Origin: Rathayibacter sp. SW19
Lineage (GTDB): Bacteria > Actinomycetota > Actinomycetes > Actinomycetales > Microbacteriaceae
Length of the DNA: 64,000 nucleotides
NCBI RefSeq assembly: GCF_030866825.1
Contig: NZ_CP133020.1
Coordinates: 3,534,001 to 3,598,000 of the forward strand
Direction of reading: 5' to 3'
The notes below the pieces were generated by a model that was not told where the DNA came from, did no database searches, and worked only from the letters and a program-made list of their open reading frames with translations. Both the position numbers and the translations under genes were made by a program. Shown here one piece after another: positions 15,451 through 23,302 of this stretch. The first letter of the stretch is position 1; each line of letters begins with the position of its first letter.

Positions 15451-16746
15451 GTGACCACCCTGCTTCGCGAAACCGCCGTGCTCTCCCCCGCGGACGCCGC
15501 GCGCCGGTCCGCGCTGCGACGCATGAAAGCCATCGCGCTCGGCCTGCTGATCGGGCTCACCGCCGTTTTCGCCGTCGCATTCGCGTTCCAACAGCAGTAC
15601 CCGTGGCTGCAATATGTGCGGTCCGCCGCCGAGGGCGGCATGGTCGGTGCACTCGCCGACTGGTTCGCGGTGACCGCGCTGTTCCGGCATCCGTTCGGGT
15701 TGAGGATTCCGCACACAGCGATCATCCCCAACCGCAAGGACGAGATCGGCGAGAGCCTCGGCGAGTTCGTCGAGACCAACTTTCTTTCCGAGAGCGTGGT
15801 GCGCGGCAAACTCGAATCCATCGACGTCGCCACCGGGCTCGGCAGCTGGCTCGCCCAGCCGCACAACGCGCGCCGCGTCACGGCGGAAGCCTCCACTGCC
15901 CTGCGCGGCGTCGCGACCATGCTCGACGACGACGACATGAAGACCCTGATCGAATCGATCGTGCATCGGCACCTGCTCGACCCGCTTTGGGGGCCGCCGC
16001 TCGGTCGCCTCGGGGAGAAGGTGATCGCATCCGGTGGGCACCGCGAGGCGGTGGACCTCGTCTTCGACCGGCTCGACACCTGGGTGAACGAGAATCCGGA
16101 TGCGTTCGGCGCGCTCGCCTCCGCCCGCCTGCCTTCCTGGGTGCCCAGCATCGTCAACCGCTTCGTCGACGACACCGTTTATCACGAGGCCCAACGGTTC
16201 GTGCGCGACGTGCGCACCAACCCGAACCACAAGTTGCGCCAGGCGATCGACGGTTATCTGACGACGCTGACCGAACGCCTGCAGAACGATCCGGCGACGA
16301 TCGCGAAACTCGAGGCCGCGAAGAACCGGGCGTTCGACGATCCGCGCGTGCGCGAACTGGCCGGCAGTGTGTGGGAGGCGGCTCGCTCAGCGCTGCTCGA
16401 ATCGCTGGCGGACGAGACGAGCGCACTGCGGCGAGGCATCGCATCCGCTCTGACGGATGTCGGCGGCCGGCTCGCAACCGATGCCGCGCTCGGCGCGAAA
16501 GTGAACGCGTGGGCGACGGATGCTGCAAGCCATCTGGTCTCGACGTATCGTCACGACATCGTCGGCATCATCACCGACACGGTCAAACGCTGGGACCCGG
16601 CTGAAACGACGGAGAAAATCGAGTTGCAGGTCGGTCGGGATCTGCAGTTCATCCGCATCAACGGCACCGTCGTGGGTTCGCTGGCCGGGTTGGCGATCTT
16701 CGCGATCGCGCAGGCACTGTTGGGCGGGCCCGGGTTCGGCGGGTAG
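15451..16746 (+). CDS. DUF445 membrane protein
   Basis: This 431-residue protein starts at GTG with AAAGGAG 6 nt upstream. One membrane segment lies near residues 28-46 (IALGLLIGLTAVFAVAFAF). The DUF445 signature follows: AAEGGMVGALADWFAVTALFRHPFG and IPHTAIIPNRKDEIGESLGEFV. A long helical region (residues 150-390) and a second membrane segment at the C-terminus complete it. DUF445/YjiN proteins are widespread inner-membrane proteins of unknown function. The gene stands alone. Confidence 0.88.
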   Translation: MTTLLRETAVLSPADAARRSALRRMKAIALGLLIGLTAVFAVAFAFQQQYPWLQYVRSAAEGGMVGALADWFAVTALFRHPFGLRIPHTAIIPNRKDEIGESLGEFVETNFLSESVVRGKLESIDVATGLGSWLAQPHNARRVTAEASTALRGVATMLDDDDMKTLIESIVHRHLLDPLWGPPLGRLGEKVIASGGHREAVDLVFDRLDTWVNENPDAFGALASARLPSWVPSIVNRFVDDTVYHEAQRFVRDVRTNPNHKLRQAIDGYLTTLTERLQNDPATIAKLEAAKNRAFDDPRVRELAGSVWEAARSALLESLADETSALRRGIASALTDVGGRLATDAALGAKVNAWATDAASHLVSTYRHDIVGIITDTVKRWDPAETTEKIELQVGRDLQFIRINGTVVGSLAGLAIFAIAQALLGGPGFGG

Positions 16747-16760
16747 CGCAGCGGCACAGA

Positions 16761-17267
16761 TCAGGCGTCACGCACACCGGCGACGGCGGCCAGCCGGGCC
16801 CGATACGCCAGGAGCAGACTGCTGACGCTTGTCGCTGCGAATTGTTCGCGAAGGGCCGCGATCCGGCGATCGACAGATCGGCGCGAGAGGTGCAGCTTCT
16901 GTGCGGTGCCTGCAATCGTGACCCCGTCGGCGAGCAGCCGTAACAGCTGCCGGTCTTCATCGGTCAGCACGGGGGCCGCTTCACCAATGCGATGATTGAG
17001 CCGGCCCAGATGACGCAGATCCTCGCAGAGCGAGTCCAGGATGCTGCGAGCGGCAAGCCCGTGCACAATCAGATTGACGCCGGTGAGACCTGCGGTCACG
17101 GCCAAGGTCGCGTCGAGACGGTTCGCGACGGCGCCGGCCAACGCGGTCGCGCCCGACGTTCCGGGCAGGCCCCAGCCCGGATGGACACTCCAGCCGATCG
17201 CGCGCACGTCGCCGATCGTCTGCTTGAATTGCGTGTCGGAGCCCTCTACGACCACGGATTGAATCAT
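16761..17267 (-). CDS. Small LuxR-type regulator coupled to the large ATPase regulator
   Basis: This 168-residue protein has an N-terminal region of about 90 residues with no recognised fold (MIQSVVVEGSDTQFKQTIGD...) and a C-terminal HTH: VLTDEDRQLLRLLADGVTIAGTAQKLHLSRRSVDRRIAALREQF. This is a LuxR/GerE-like HTH, but the recognition helix reads SRRSVDRRIAALRE rather than the usual S-x-x-TVETHV. The ATG overlaps the stop of the 865-residue LuxR ATPase (17264-17267), so the two are co-translated. It may be a partner regulator; its function is unknown. Confidence 0.75.
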   Translation of the reverse strand: MIQSVVVEGSDTQFKQTIGDVRAIGWSVHPGWGLPGTSGATALAGAVANRLDATLAVTAGLTGVNLIVHGLAARSILDSLCEDLRHLGRLNHRIGEAAPVLTDEDRQLLRLLADGVTIAGTAQKLHLSRRSVDRRIAALREQFAATSVSSLLLAYRARLAAVAGVRDA

Positions 17268-19861
17268 GGCGCGTCCTGCGCCTGTGCAAGTGCGACCGCC
17301 TGCAGCCGATTGGCCGCACCCAATTTGCGCCGTGCGGACAGCACGTGCGATTCGACGGTGCGCGCCGAGACACCCAACCGCACGGCTATCGTCGTGTCGG
17401 AAAGTCCTCGCCCGATCAGGTCGAGCACCTGCCGTTCCCGCGGTGTCAATTCGCCGGCGCGATCGGTGCCCCTCGGGGCCGAGCGTTGAACACCGAGTGT
17501 GCGAAGGGCCTTCTCGATCCGTGCGAGCATCGGAGCCATCTCGTGCCGCCGCGCCAGCTGCTCGACGTCGAGGAACTCTGCGACCGCTTCCTGTTCGGAA
17601 CCCGAGTCTGCAAGCGCCCGTCCACTGGCCCAGCGGCAGCGCACCTCACCCTGGCGGTGGTACGGCTGCCAGAGTTCAGCCGCGCGCTGGAAGTGCGCGG
17701 CGGCAGCCTGCGCGTCGCTTGCTCGCAAGCAGTCGATGCCGGCGAGCTCCTCTGGGACAGCGTGCAGCATGGTCAGTTCGAAGGCCTCGGTCAAATCGGG
17801 TAGCTTCACGGCCGGCATGCCTGCTTGCAGTGCCGACCACTGGAACACGGGAGCTGCCAGCGCGATGCGGTGCGGGTTTTCGACACAGTCCAGAAATGCG
17901 GGCAGCTCAGCCAGGGCGTCCTCTGGTCGACCCGCCAGTTCGGCCGCGACCACTCGAAGGTGATACAGATTCGAACGATGAAGCGTGGATTCGGTCAGCG
18001 CTTCTTCGCCCAGGGCCAAACCTTCGTCGAGCTGACCCAGATTCAGCAGGCACAGTGCCCACGCCGAACTGACCTCTTCGCGGGTGCGGCGCATCACCGA
18101 TCCGGCCAGCAGTTGCGGAGCGGACTCGACGACGAGTCGATAGTCTCCGGCATGCATGGCCAGATTCAGCCGGGCAGACCAGAAGTGCCTGCGCCAGCGC
18201 AGCAGCTGGAGGTCGTCCGCTCTGGCCATCATCTGCTCGGCGATCCGGGCACCGGTAACGGGACTCCCCGCACTCTCATGGCAGACGACGAGATTGTTCG
18301 CCGTAACGAATTCGATGCCGAGATCGTTCTCGGCTCGTGCAAACTCGAGGGACCGGCCGAGATTCTCCTCCCATCTGCCGTCGCCGATGTAGTACTGGAT
18401 GGTCCCCAGAATGTAATACGCGCGACCCCGGTACACGCCCAGCCGGTCCGCCCGCTGCACCGCCATTCTGGCCAGATCGAGGGCCGTTTCGAAATCCTGC
18501 TGCGCGAGTAGCACCACCTTGGCGCGTTCGGCCAGCAGTGCGACTTCCGCCGCAGCAATCTCCGCTGCAGCGTTCCGGCCGAGCGAGCCCGACGTTCCGA
18601 GCTTTCCGGATGCGCACCGCTCCAGACCCCGATCGACCAACGTCGACCAGCTGTCGTAATCGCCTGCTTCGGCTGCCGCACGAGCTCGGATGAGGGCGAC
18701 CTTGACCTGTATTTCATCAGTGTCAGGCAACCCTGCGAGAATCTCATCAAGATCGCCGAACTCCGCCGCTTCTGCCGCCGCACCCGCTGCCCGCAATCTC
18801 AGCTCCGGCTCCCCTGCGGCCGGTGCGCACGAGGCTGCGGTGATCAAATGGGCAGAACGCTCACCGGGTGTCGGCGCAGATTCGACCGCGAGAATTGCGG
18901 CGGCGTATCCCGCCGCGAAGTCACCGGCAAGGAGGTGGTGACGCGCGGCATCGCCCGGGTGATTCAGAAACGCCGCGAGCATCCGATGGAGTTCGATCTC
19001 GCGCGATTTCTCCAGGTCATCGACGACCACTTCTGCAATCAGCGTGTGCCGCATGGTGACGCCATCGGTGTCCGCAATGCTCAGCCCGGCCGCGCGGAGC
19101 GCCTCGGCACCCGGCAACTCATGCTCCGGCAACGGTCTGCCGGCCAGCGAGAGCAACTCCAATCCTGTGACGGCTTCTGCAGGCAACGCCCGGATGCGGG
19201 CGGCCACCGAAAGACGCAGGCTCTGCACGTTGCTGTCGCCCGCGGCGAGCTCTTCGATCAGGAGTGGGTTGCCGCCCGAGCGATGGGCAATGCTGCGGAT
19301 GGCGTTCTCGTCCAGCTCCGCTCCGACGCGGCGAGCGAGCTGTTGCGCGTGCTCGGCGTCGAGCGGCTCCAGGTCGATGGTCTCGAACCCGGCGTCCGCA
19401 AGCAACGCCAGTGCGGCTTCTGCACCAGGATCGCCGCGGCGAACGGCGCTCACAATCGGAACGCGGCCCACGAGAATGCGGATCACCGCGCGAGTGCCCG
19501 CATCCGCCCACTGCAGGTCGTCGATAACGAGGAGCCCGTCTCCGATGCGTTCCTCGAGTGCGGCCGCGACGAACTCGGGATCCCCGGCCCACATGCGGGC
19601 CGTGGCGCCCGCCGCCGCGCTGCCGCCCTCACCGCGCACCGCTGTCACGTCGTTGAGCGCGCGACGCAGCGGCAGGTACGCGGACCATGACAGTGTCGCG
19701 AGCGCGCCGCCCTCGAACACACGGCGCGTTCCGGCTCTCGCTGCCCGCCGGATGAGTGTGGTCTTGCCGACGCCGGCCTCACCAAGGACGGCGACGCAGC
19801 ATCCGAGCCCCGCAAGCCGCGCGTCGAGCGCGGTCAACTCCCCGAGACGCCCCACCAACAT
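17264..19861 (-). CDS. LuxR family regulator with N-terminal ATPase (LAL type)
   Basis: This large (about 865-residue) signal-transduction ATPase is of the MalT/LAL type. From MLVGRLGELTALDARL (chosen start; the frame extends 31 codons further) it runs Walker A GEAGVGKTTLIRRAARAG, Walker B GLLVIDDLQWAD, an AAA sensor region, then about 450 residues of helical TPR-like repeats. The C-terminal LuxR HTH (ELTPRERQVLDLIGRGLSD ... SARTVESHVLSARRKLG) is complete. LAL proteins bind ATP and an inducer and activate nearby operons; no target is obvious. It is followed by an overlapping small LuxR-type gene. A second LAL gene occurs at 51761. Confidence 0.9.
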   Translation of the reverse strand: MLVGRLGELTALDARLAGLGCCVAVLGEAGVGKTTLIRRAARAGTRRVFEGGALATLSWSAYLPLRRALNDVTAVRGEGGSAAAGATARMWAGDPEFVAAALEERIGDGLLVIDDLQWADAGTRAVIRILVGRVPIVSAVRRGDPGAEAALALLADAGFETIDLEPLDAEHAQQLARRVGAELDENAIRSIAHRSGGNPLLIEELAAGDSNVQSLRLSVAARIRALPAEAVTGLELLSLAGRPLPEHELPGAEALRAAGLSIADTDGVTMRHTLIAEVVVDDLEKSREIELHRMLAAFLNHPGDAARHHLLAGDFAAGYAAAILAVESAPTPGERSAHLITAASCAPAAGEPELRLRAAGAAAEAAEFGDLDEILAGLPDTDEIQVKVALIRARAAAEAGDYDSWSTLVDRGLERCASGKLGTSGSLGRNAAAEIAAAEVALLAERAKVVLLAQQDFETALDLARMAVQRADRLGVYRGRAYYILGTIQYYIGDGRWEENLGRSLEFARAENDLGIEFVTANNLVVCHESAGSPVTGARIAEQMMARADDLQLLRWRRHFWSARLNLAMHAGDYRLVVESAPQLLAGSVMRRTREEVSSAWALCLLNLGQLDEGLALGEEALTESTLHRSNLYHLRVVAAELAGRPEDALAELPAFLDCVENPHRIALAAPVFQWSALQAGMPAVKLPDLTEAFELTMLHAVPEELAGIDCLRASDAQAAAAHFQRAAELWQPYHRQGEVRCRWASGRALADSGSEQEAVAEFLDVEQLARRHEMAPMLARIEKALRTLGVQRSAPRGTDRAGELTPRERQVLDLIGRGLSDTTIAVRLGVSARTVESHVLSARRKLGAANRLQAVALAQAQDAP

Positions 19862-19977
19862 CGGTCCGCCCTCATCTCGAGCCGCAGACACCCACTGCAC
19901 ATGTTGCGCCGTGCACGGTGCCCCGCTCAGACCGGTCGCCGTGCGCCGTGACACGACGATGTGGCTGAGAGCCTAAC

Positions 19978-20023
19978 AGTCCGCCCGCAGAACGGCTAGG
20001 GCGTCACCGGCTGCGGGCGGACT
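19978..20023 (-). terminator. Hairpin downstream of the Lon-domain lipoprotein gene
   Basis: AGTCCGCCCGCAG (19978-19990) pairs perfectly over 13 bp with CTGCGGGCGGACT (20011-20023) around a 20-nt loop. It lies 18 nt beyond the lipoprotein stop. No T-run follows on the leftward strand, so it is a stable 3'-end hairpin rather than a textbook intrinsic terminator. Confidence 0.6.
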
Positions 20024-20041
20024 GGTCTTCATGCCTCAGTC

Positions 20042-22000
20042 TCAGCGTCCGTATCCGGCGGACGGAAACCCGCCGACGAAGGCCATCATGCGACACAGCA
20101 CGAATGCCCTGCTGTATTGGGCGATCGCGGTGAACTTGTCCGACACGGCACCCTCACGGGACAACCCGGCCTGCTCGAAGACGGCAACGGAGATCACCGG
20201 GGTCGTCTTCTTATCCTTCATGACGGACAGCGCGCGTACCACCTGGTTGCGTCCATGGTCCAAAGCCGTTGACAGGCCGGACTCCGAATGCACGTCGACG
20301 ATGTTCAATTCGTTGTCGAGCACACCGTTGTCGCTGTATTTCTGTAGCAACGTGGCGGTGCGAGCATAGTTCGCGTAGCTGTATCCCATTGCCGCATATT
20401 CTGCGTTGGGTTTGTTCGCCCCAATGTACCGCTGCAACGACTGAATCTGATCGTGACCGCTCATCGCCAGGGCCACCTCGAAGTCGACACCAGCCAGCTT
20501 GTTGCGCAGAACATCGTTGGACATTCCACGGTCCTGTGCCATCGGCTGGATGATGCCAGAGTCAAACGCCTGCCAGTTGGCGTTAGCAGCCTTGCGGAAG
20601 AACGCCCCGACGGAGCTGAGCTTCACATCCTTTGCCACGGTGCCACCGCTGTTATCGCGGCCCACGTCGAACGTCGACTTCGCGAACTCCAGCTGCCCCT
20701 GCGCAAGGTCGAGATACAGGATCATCACGAGTGCGTCTTCGAGGAAAGTATCGACACCGTCGTATTTCGCGTAGTTCTGAAACATCGACAGCAGGGCCGC
20801 GTCTGCGAACTTGATCAGCGCGAATGCGTCGAACGCCTCACCGTATGCGGCGACGAGCGCCTCGGCATCCGTCACCGATTTCGGATGGTAGGCGCCCAGT
20901 TTGCCCATGAATGCAGCGAAGTCGTCGAGAGCGGTCCGCGATGCGTTCAGCGACGTGTCGATGGCTCCTTCGCCGTTCAAGAACAGGCTCTGCACCGTTG
21001 TGAACGTGCGGTGCGTCGCCTCCATGAACACGGCGGCCTGATGTGCCTCGGCAAACGCACCGCCCGGCAGCCCCTGCCGTGCGAGGTTCTGTGCGCGAAT
21101 CGCGAGATCGTCCGCTTCTGCCAGCAGCGGTTCGCCCATCTCCTGGATGACGGGATCGAGCGCTCCGAAGTCCGACTTTGCCCGCTTGAAGCGTGCCAGC
21201 GCTTCCTTGCCCGCGTTGTCCAGCTTGTCGTAGCCGTTCGCGCTGATCTTCGGGCTGTCGCCCAGCTGCGGCGCGGGAAGCGCTTTGCCTGTCAGCTTCT
21301 TGTACGCCTGGTAGATGTCGCCGACCTCTTCGACCTTCACACCCTTCGACGCCCCCAATTTCACAACATCGACCAAGTTCCCATCCATGTCGTAGGAATT
21401 GCGCTGCCCTATTGGGATCAGAGCAGTCTTGAACTTCTTCGAATCGATCACACCCTGGATCTTCTCCGGAACGCCACCAACGAGCCCGACCGTTCCTGTT
21501 GGGTCGATCGTTCCGGTCATCGTCGTTTTCGGATCGATCGTGTCACCGTAGTAGAGAGACAGGATCGCCGCGGTGGTCAACGCACCGGCGCTCGGGCCGT
21601 CGATCTGGCCGGTGAACGCGAACCGATAGCGAGTGCCCAGCGGCGCGCCGGTGAGGAGCGTTGCCACGGTGACAGCGTTCCAGGATGCCGCCCGAGTCAT
21701 GTCACCGAAGCCGGCCACTTCGTCTTCCGAGAAGTCGACGACGGTGTTGCCGCCCTTCGCAGGGCTCACGGCGATCTCCTGCGTGGAATGACCACCGCCG
21801 CCGTTACTGGTCGCGTACAGCACCTGCACCTTCACACTCGACTTCTTGAATCCCGCCGGTTTGTCCACAGCGGGCGAAACTGTCGCCGCTGGCCGATCCG
21901 CGCCGGAATTCTGCGGCAGCAGCCCGCATCCAGTGCTCAGTAGTGCGACGGTGGTCAGCGCCGCAAACGCGCCGACCATCCTTCTCTTGATTGCTTTCAT
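20042..22000 (-). CDS. Lipoprotein with a Lon-type (S16) Ser-Lys protease domain
   Basis: This 652-residue protein starts at MKAIKRR (AAGGGGC upstream) and has a lipobox LSTGC with Cys25, so the body is outside the membrane. Residues 55-200 form a Lon proteolytic fold: GQIDGPSAGALTTAAILSLY carries the nucleophile S137, and GLVGGVPEKIQGVIDSKK carries the general base K180. The 43-residue spacing equals S679-K722 of E. coli Lon. There is no AAA domain. Residues 270-640 form a long helical region (FAEAHQAAVFMEATHRTF, TALDDFAAFMGKLG) of unknown fold. Membrane-bound Lon-domain proteins such as YlbL exist, but they carry a PDZ domain, which I do not see. Substrate unknown. Confidence 0.82.
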   Translation of the reverse strand: MKAIKRRMVGAFAALTTVALLSTGCGLLPQNSGADRPAATVSPAVDKPAGFKKSSVKVQVLYATSNGGGGHSTQEIAVSPAKGGNTVVDFSEDEVAGFGDMTRAASWNAVTVATLLTGAPLGTRYRFAFTGQIDGPSAGALTTAAILSLYYGDTIDPKTTMTGTIDPTGTVGLVGGVPEKIQGVIDSKKFKTALIPIGQRNSYDMDGNLVDVVKLGASKGVKVEEVGDIYQAYKKLTGKALPAPQLGDSPKISANGYDKLDNAGKEALARFKRAKSDFGALDPVIQEMGEPLLAEADDLAIRAQNLARQGLPGGAFAEAHQAAVFMEATHRTFTTVQSLFLNGEGAIDTSLNASRTALDDFAAFMGKLGAYHPKSVTDAEALVAAYGEAFDAFALIKFADAALLSMFQNYAKYDGVDTFLEDALVMILYLDLAQGQLEFAKSTFDVGRDNSGGTVAKDVKLSSVGAFFRKAANANWQAFDSGIIQPMAQDRGMSNDVLRNKLAGVDFEVALAMSGHDQIQSLQRYIGANKPNAEYAAMGYSYANYARTATLLQKYSDNGVLDNELNIVDVHSESGLSTALDHGRNQVVRALSVMKDKKTTPVISVAVFEQAGLSREGAVSDKFTAIAQYSRAFVLCRMMAFVGGFPSAGYGR

Positions 22001-22216
22001 GGTGTGCCCCTTACCCTTGTGGCGACGCCGGAGTGGCGACCGCATCGTAATCACGCGCCTGCCCACGGCGTCGTGTGATCGTCACCGTATCGATGGGGTG
22101 TGGCAGCGCACATCCGGGAATTGCGCCACATGCGCAATTGGGCGACCGGCGGTGTCGGCGGCCGGCGGTGTCATTAATCGGCTGTGTCAATGATCGGAGT
22201 ACGCTGAAGGCCGAGG

Positions 22217-22972
22217 GTGGTTATCGATAGGCCCGCCGCCCCGATGACCCCCATGACGAGCGATCAAGAAACTCCGAGTGCCCGGGATACTCGTGCGCAA
22301 ATCGCCCAGCGGATGCGCGCAGACGTACCCTGGATCGCCATACTGTGCCTGACCAGCGCTTTCCAGTTCTTCCGCGGGGCACCGGCTGACGGCGCAGTGT
22401 TCGTTGGCGCGGCATTGGCGCTGACCCTGGACACGTTCGGCCTGCTGCGCTTCGCGCGCTTGGCCCGTACACCGCGCACCGTCGTGGCATTCTCGGTCGG
22501 CGTCATTCTCGTCGCGTTTCTGACGTTCCTTCCGCGCTTCAGTTTCGCGGATGGCGTCATTGTCGTCGGTGTCGGAGTCACGCTGATCCCGTTCGCGTGG
22601 TCTGAGCCGGCGGAGCGAGCATCCGCCGATCGAACGCCGACTGACCGAGCGCAGTCTGACCAAGCGCCGACTGACCGAGCGCAGTCTGACCGAGCGCGGC
22701 CCGACCGGGCACAGGCCGGCGCCAGGAATGAGTCGCCCGCGCGCGCCATCCGGCGAGCGGCGATTCTCTGGTCGGCGATGGCGGTCACACTGTGCCTGTG
22801 GGAGATTGGATCGTTCTTTCTCGGGATGCCATCCGCCGCCGCAGTATTCGCGCATCCGGCGCTGTCCGACCTGATCGTTCCGCTGATGAACAATCCAATC
22901 GGCCTGGCCGCGGGCGCCGCACTCTGGTTGCTCGGCGGTGCGGCACTACTGCACAGAGGACGCCCCCGATGA
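22217..22972 (+). CDS. Membrane protein of unknown function with an internal repeat
   Basis: This 251-residue protein has about six hydrophobic segments: WIAILCLTSAFQFFR, VFVGAALALTLDTFGLL, TVVAFSVGVILVAFLTFL, GVIVVGVGVTLIPFAW, then a polar loop, then IRRAAILWSAMAVTLCLWEIG and a C-terminal pair. The loop (residues about 135-175) is built from a 30-bp tandem duplication, TDRAQSDQAP/TDRAQSDRAR. I do not recognise the family. The GTG at 22217 is the furthest start with TACGCT upstream; ATG at 22244 is an alternative. It is followed 15 nt later by the small membrane protein. Confidence 0.65.
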   Translation: MVIDRPAAPMTPMTSDQETPSARDTRAQIAQRMRADVPWIAILCLTSAFQFFRGAPADGAVFVGAALALTLDTFGLLRFARLARTPRTVVAFSVGVILVAFLTFLPRFSFADGVIVVGVGVTLIPFAWSEPAERASADRTPTDRAQSDQAPTDRAQSDRARPDRAQAGARNESPARAIRRAAILWSAMAVTLCLWEIGSFFLGMPSAAAVFAHPALSDLIVPLMNNPIGLAAGAALWLLGGAALLHRGRPR

Positions 22973-22987
22973 GTAGAAGACGCCCCG

Positions 22988-23203
22988 ATGAGTAGAGCGG
23001 TCACGATCGTCGGGTTCATCGCGTGCGGAGCGTTCGCGCTGCTGCTGGTCGTCGACTCGCGGCGCAACCCGGACAAGACTGCGCCGCTTGGCACGCTCCT
23101 TGACAAAGTGATGGCCTCCCGTGCCGCCCGCATTACGATCCTCGTCTTCTGGTGGTGGCTCGGCTGGCACTTCCTCGTCACACCGCCGCTGCCGCCCGGA
23201 TAG
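22988..23203 (+). CDS. Small DUF6186-like membrane protein
   Basis: This 71-residue protein has an N-terminal membrane helix (VTIVGFIACGAFALLLVVD), a polar middle (RRNPDKTAPLGTLLDKVMAS) and a second hydrophobic, Trp-rich helix (ITILVFWWWLGWHFL). The WWWLGWHFL motif and length match small actinobacterial membrane proteins often listed as DUF6186; this assignment is from memory and tentative. It appears to form a pair with the preceding membrane gene. No function known. Confidence 0.65.
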   Translation: MSRAVTIVGFIACGAFALLLVVDSRRNPDKTAPLGTLLDKVMASRAARITILVFWWWLGWHFLVTPPLPPG

Positions 23204-23302
23204 GTGCTGAAGCTGTCCTCCACAGGACGATCGAACCGCTGTTGTGCACAGGCCGCACAACCGGTGCGAGCGAGTGTCGATGGTCTATGACACTCTGAAG
23301 GC

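Noticed and set aside
20453..21943. 496-codon rightward open frame opposite the Lon-domain lipoprotein
   Set aside because: Shadow of the real gene, Arg/His/Val-rich, with no ribosome site or recognisable motif.
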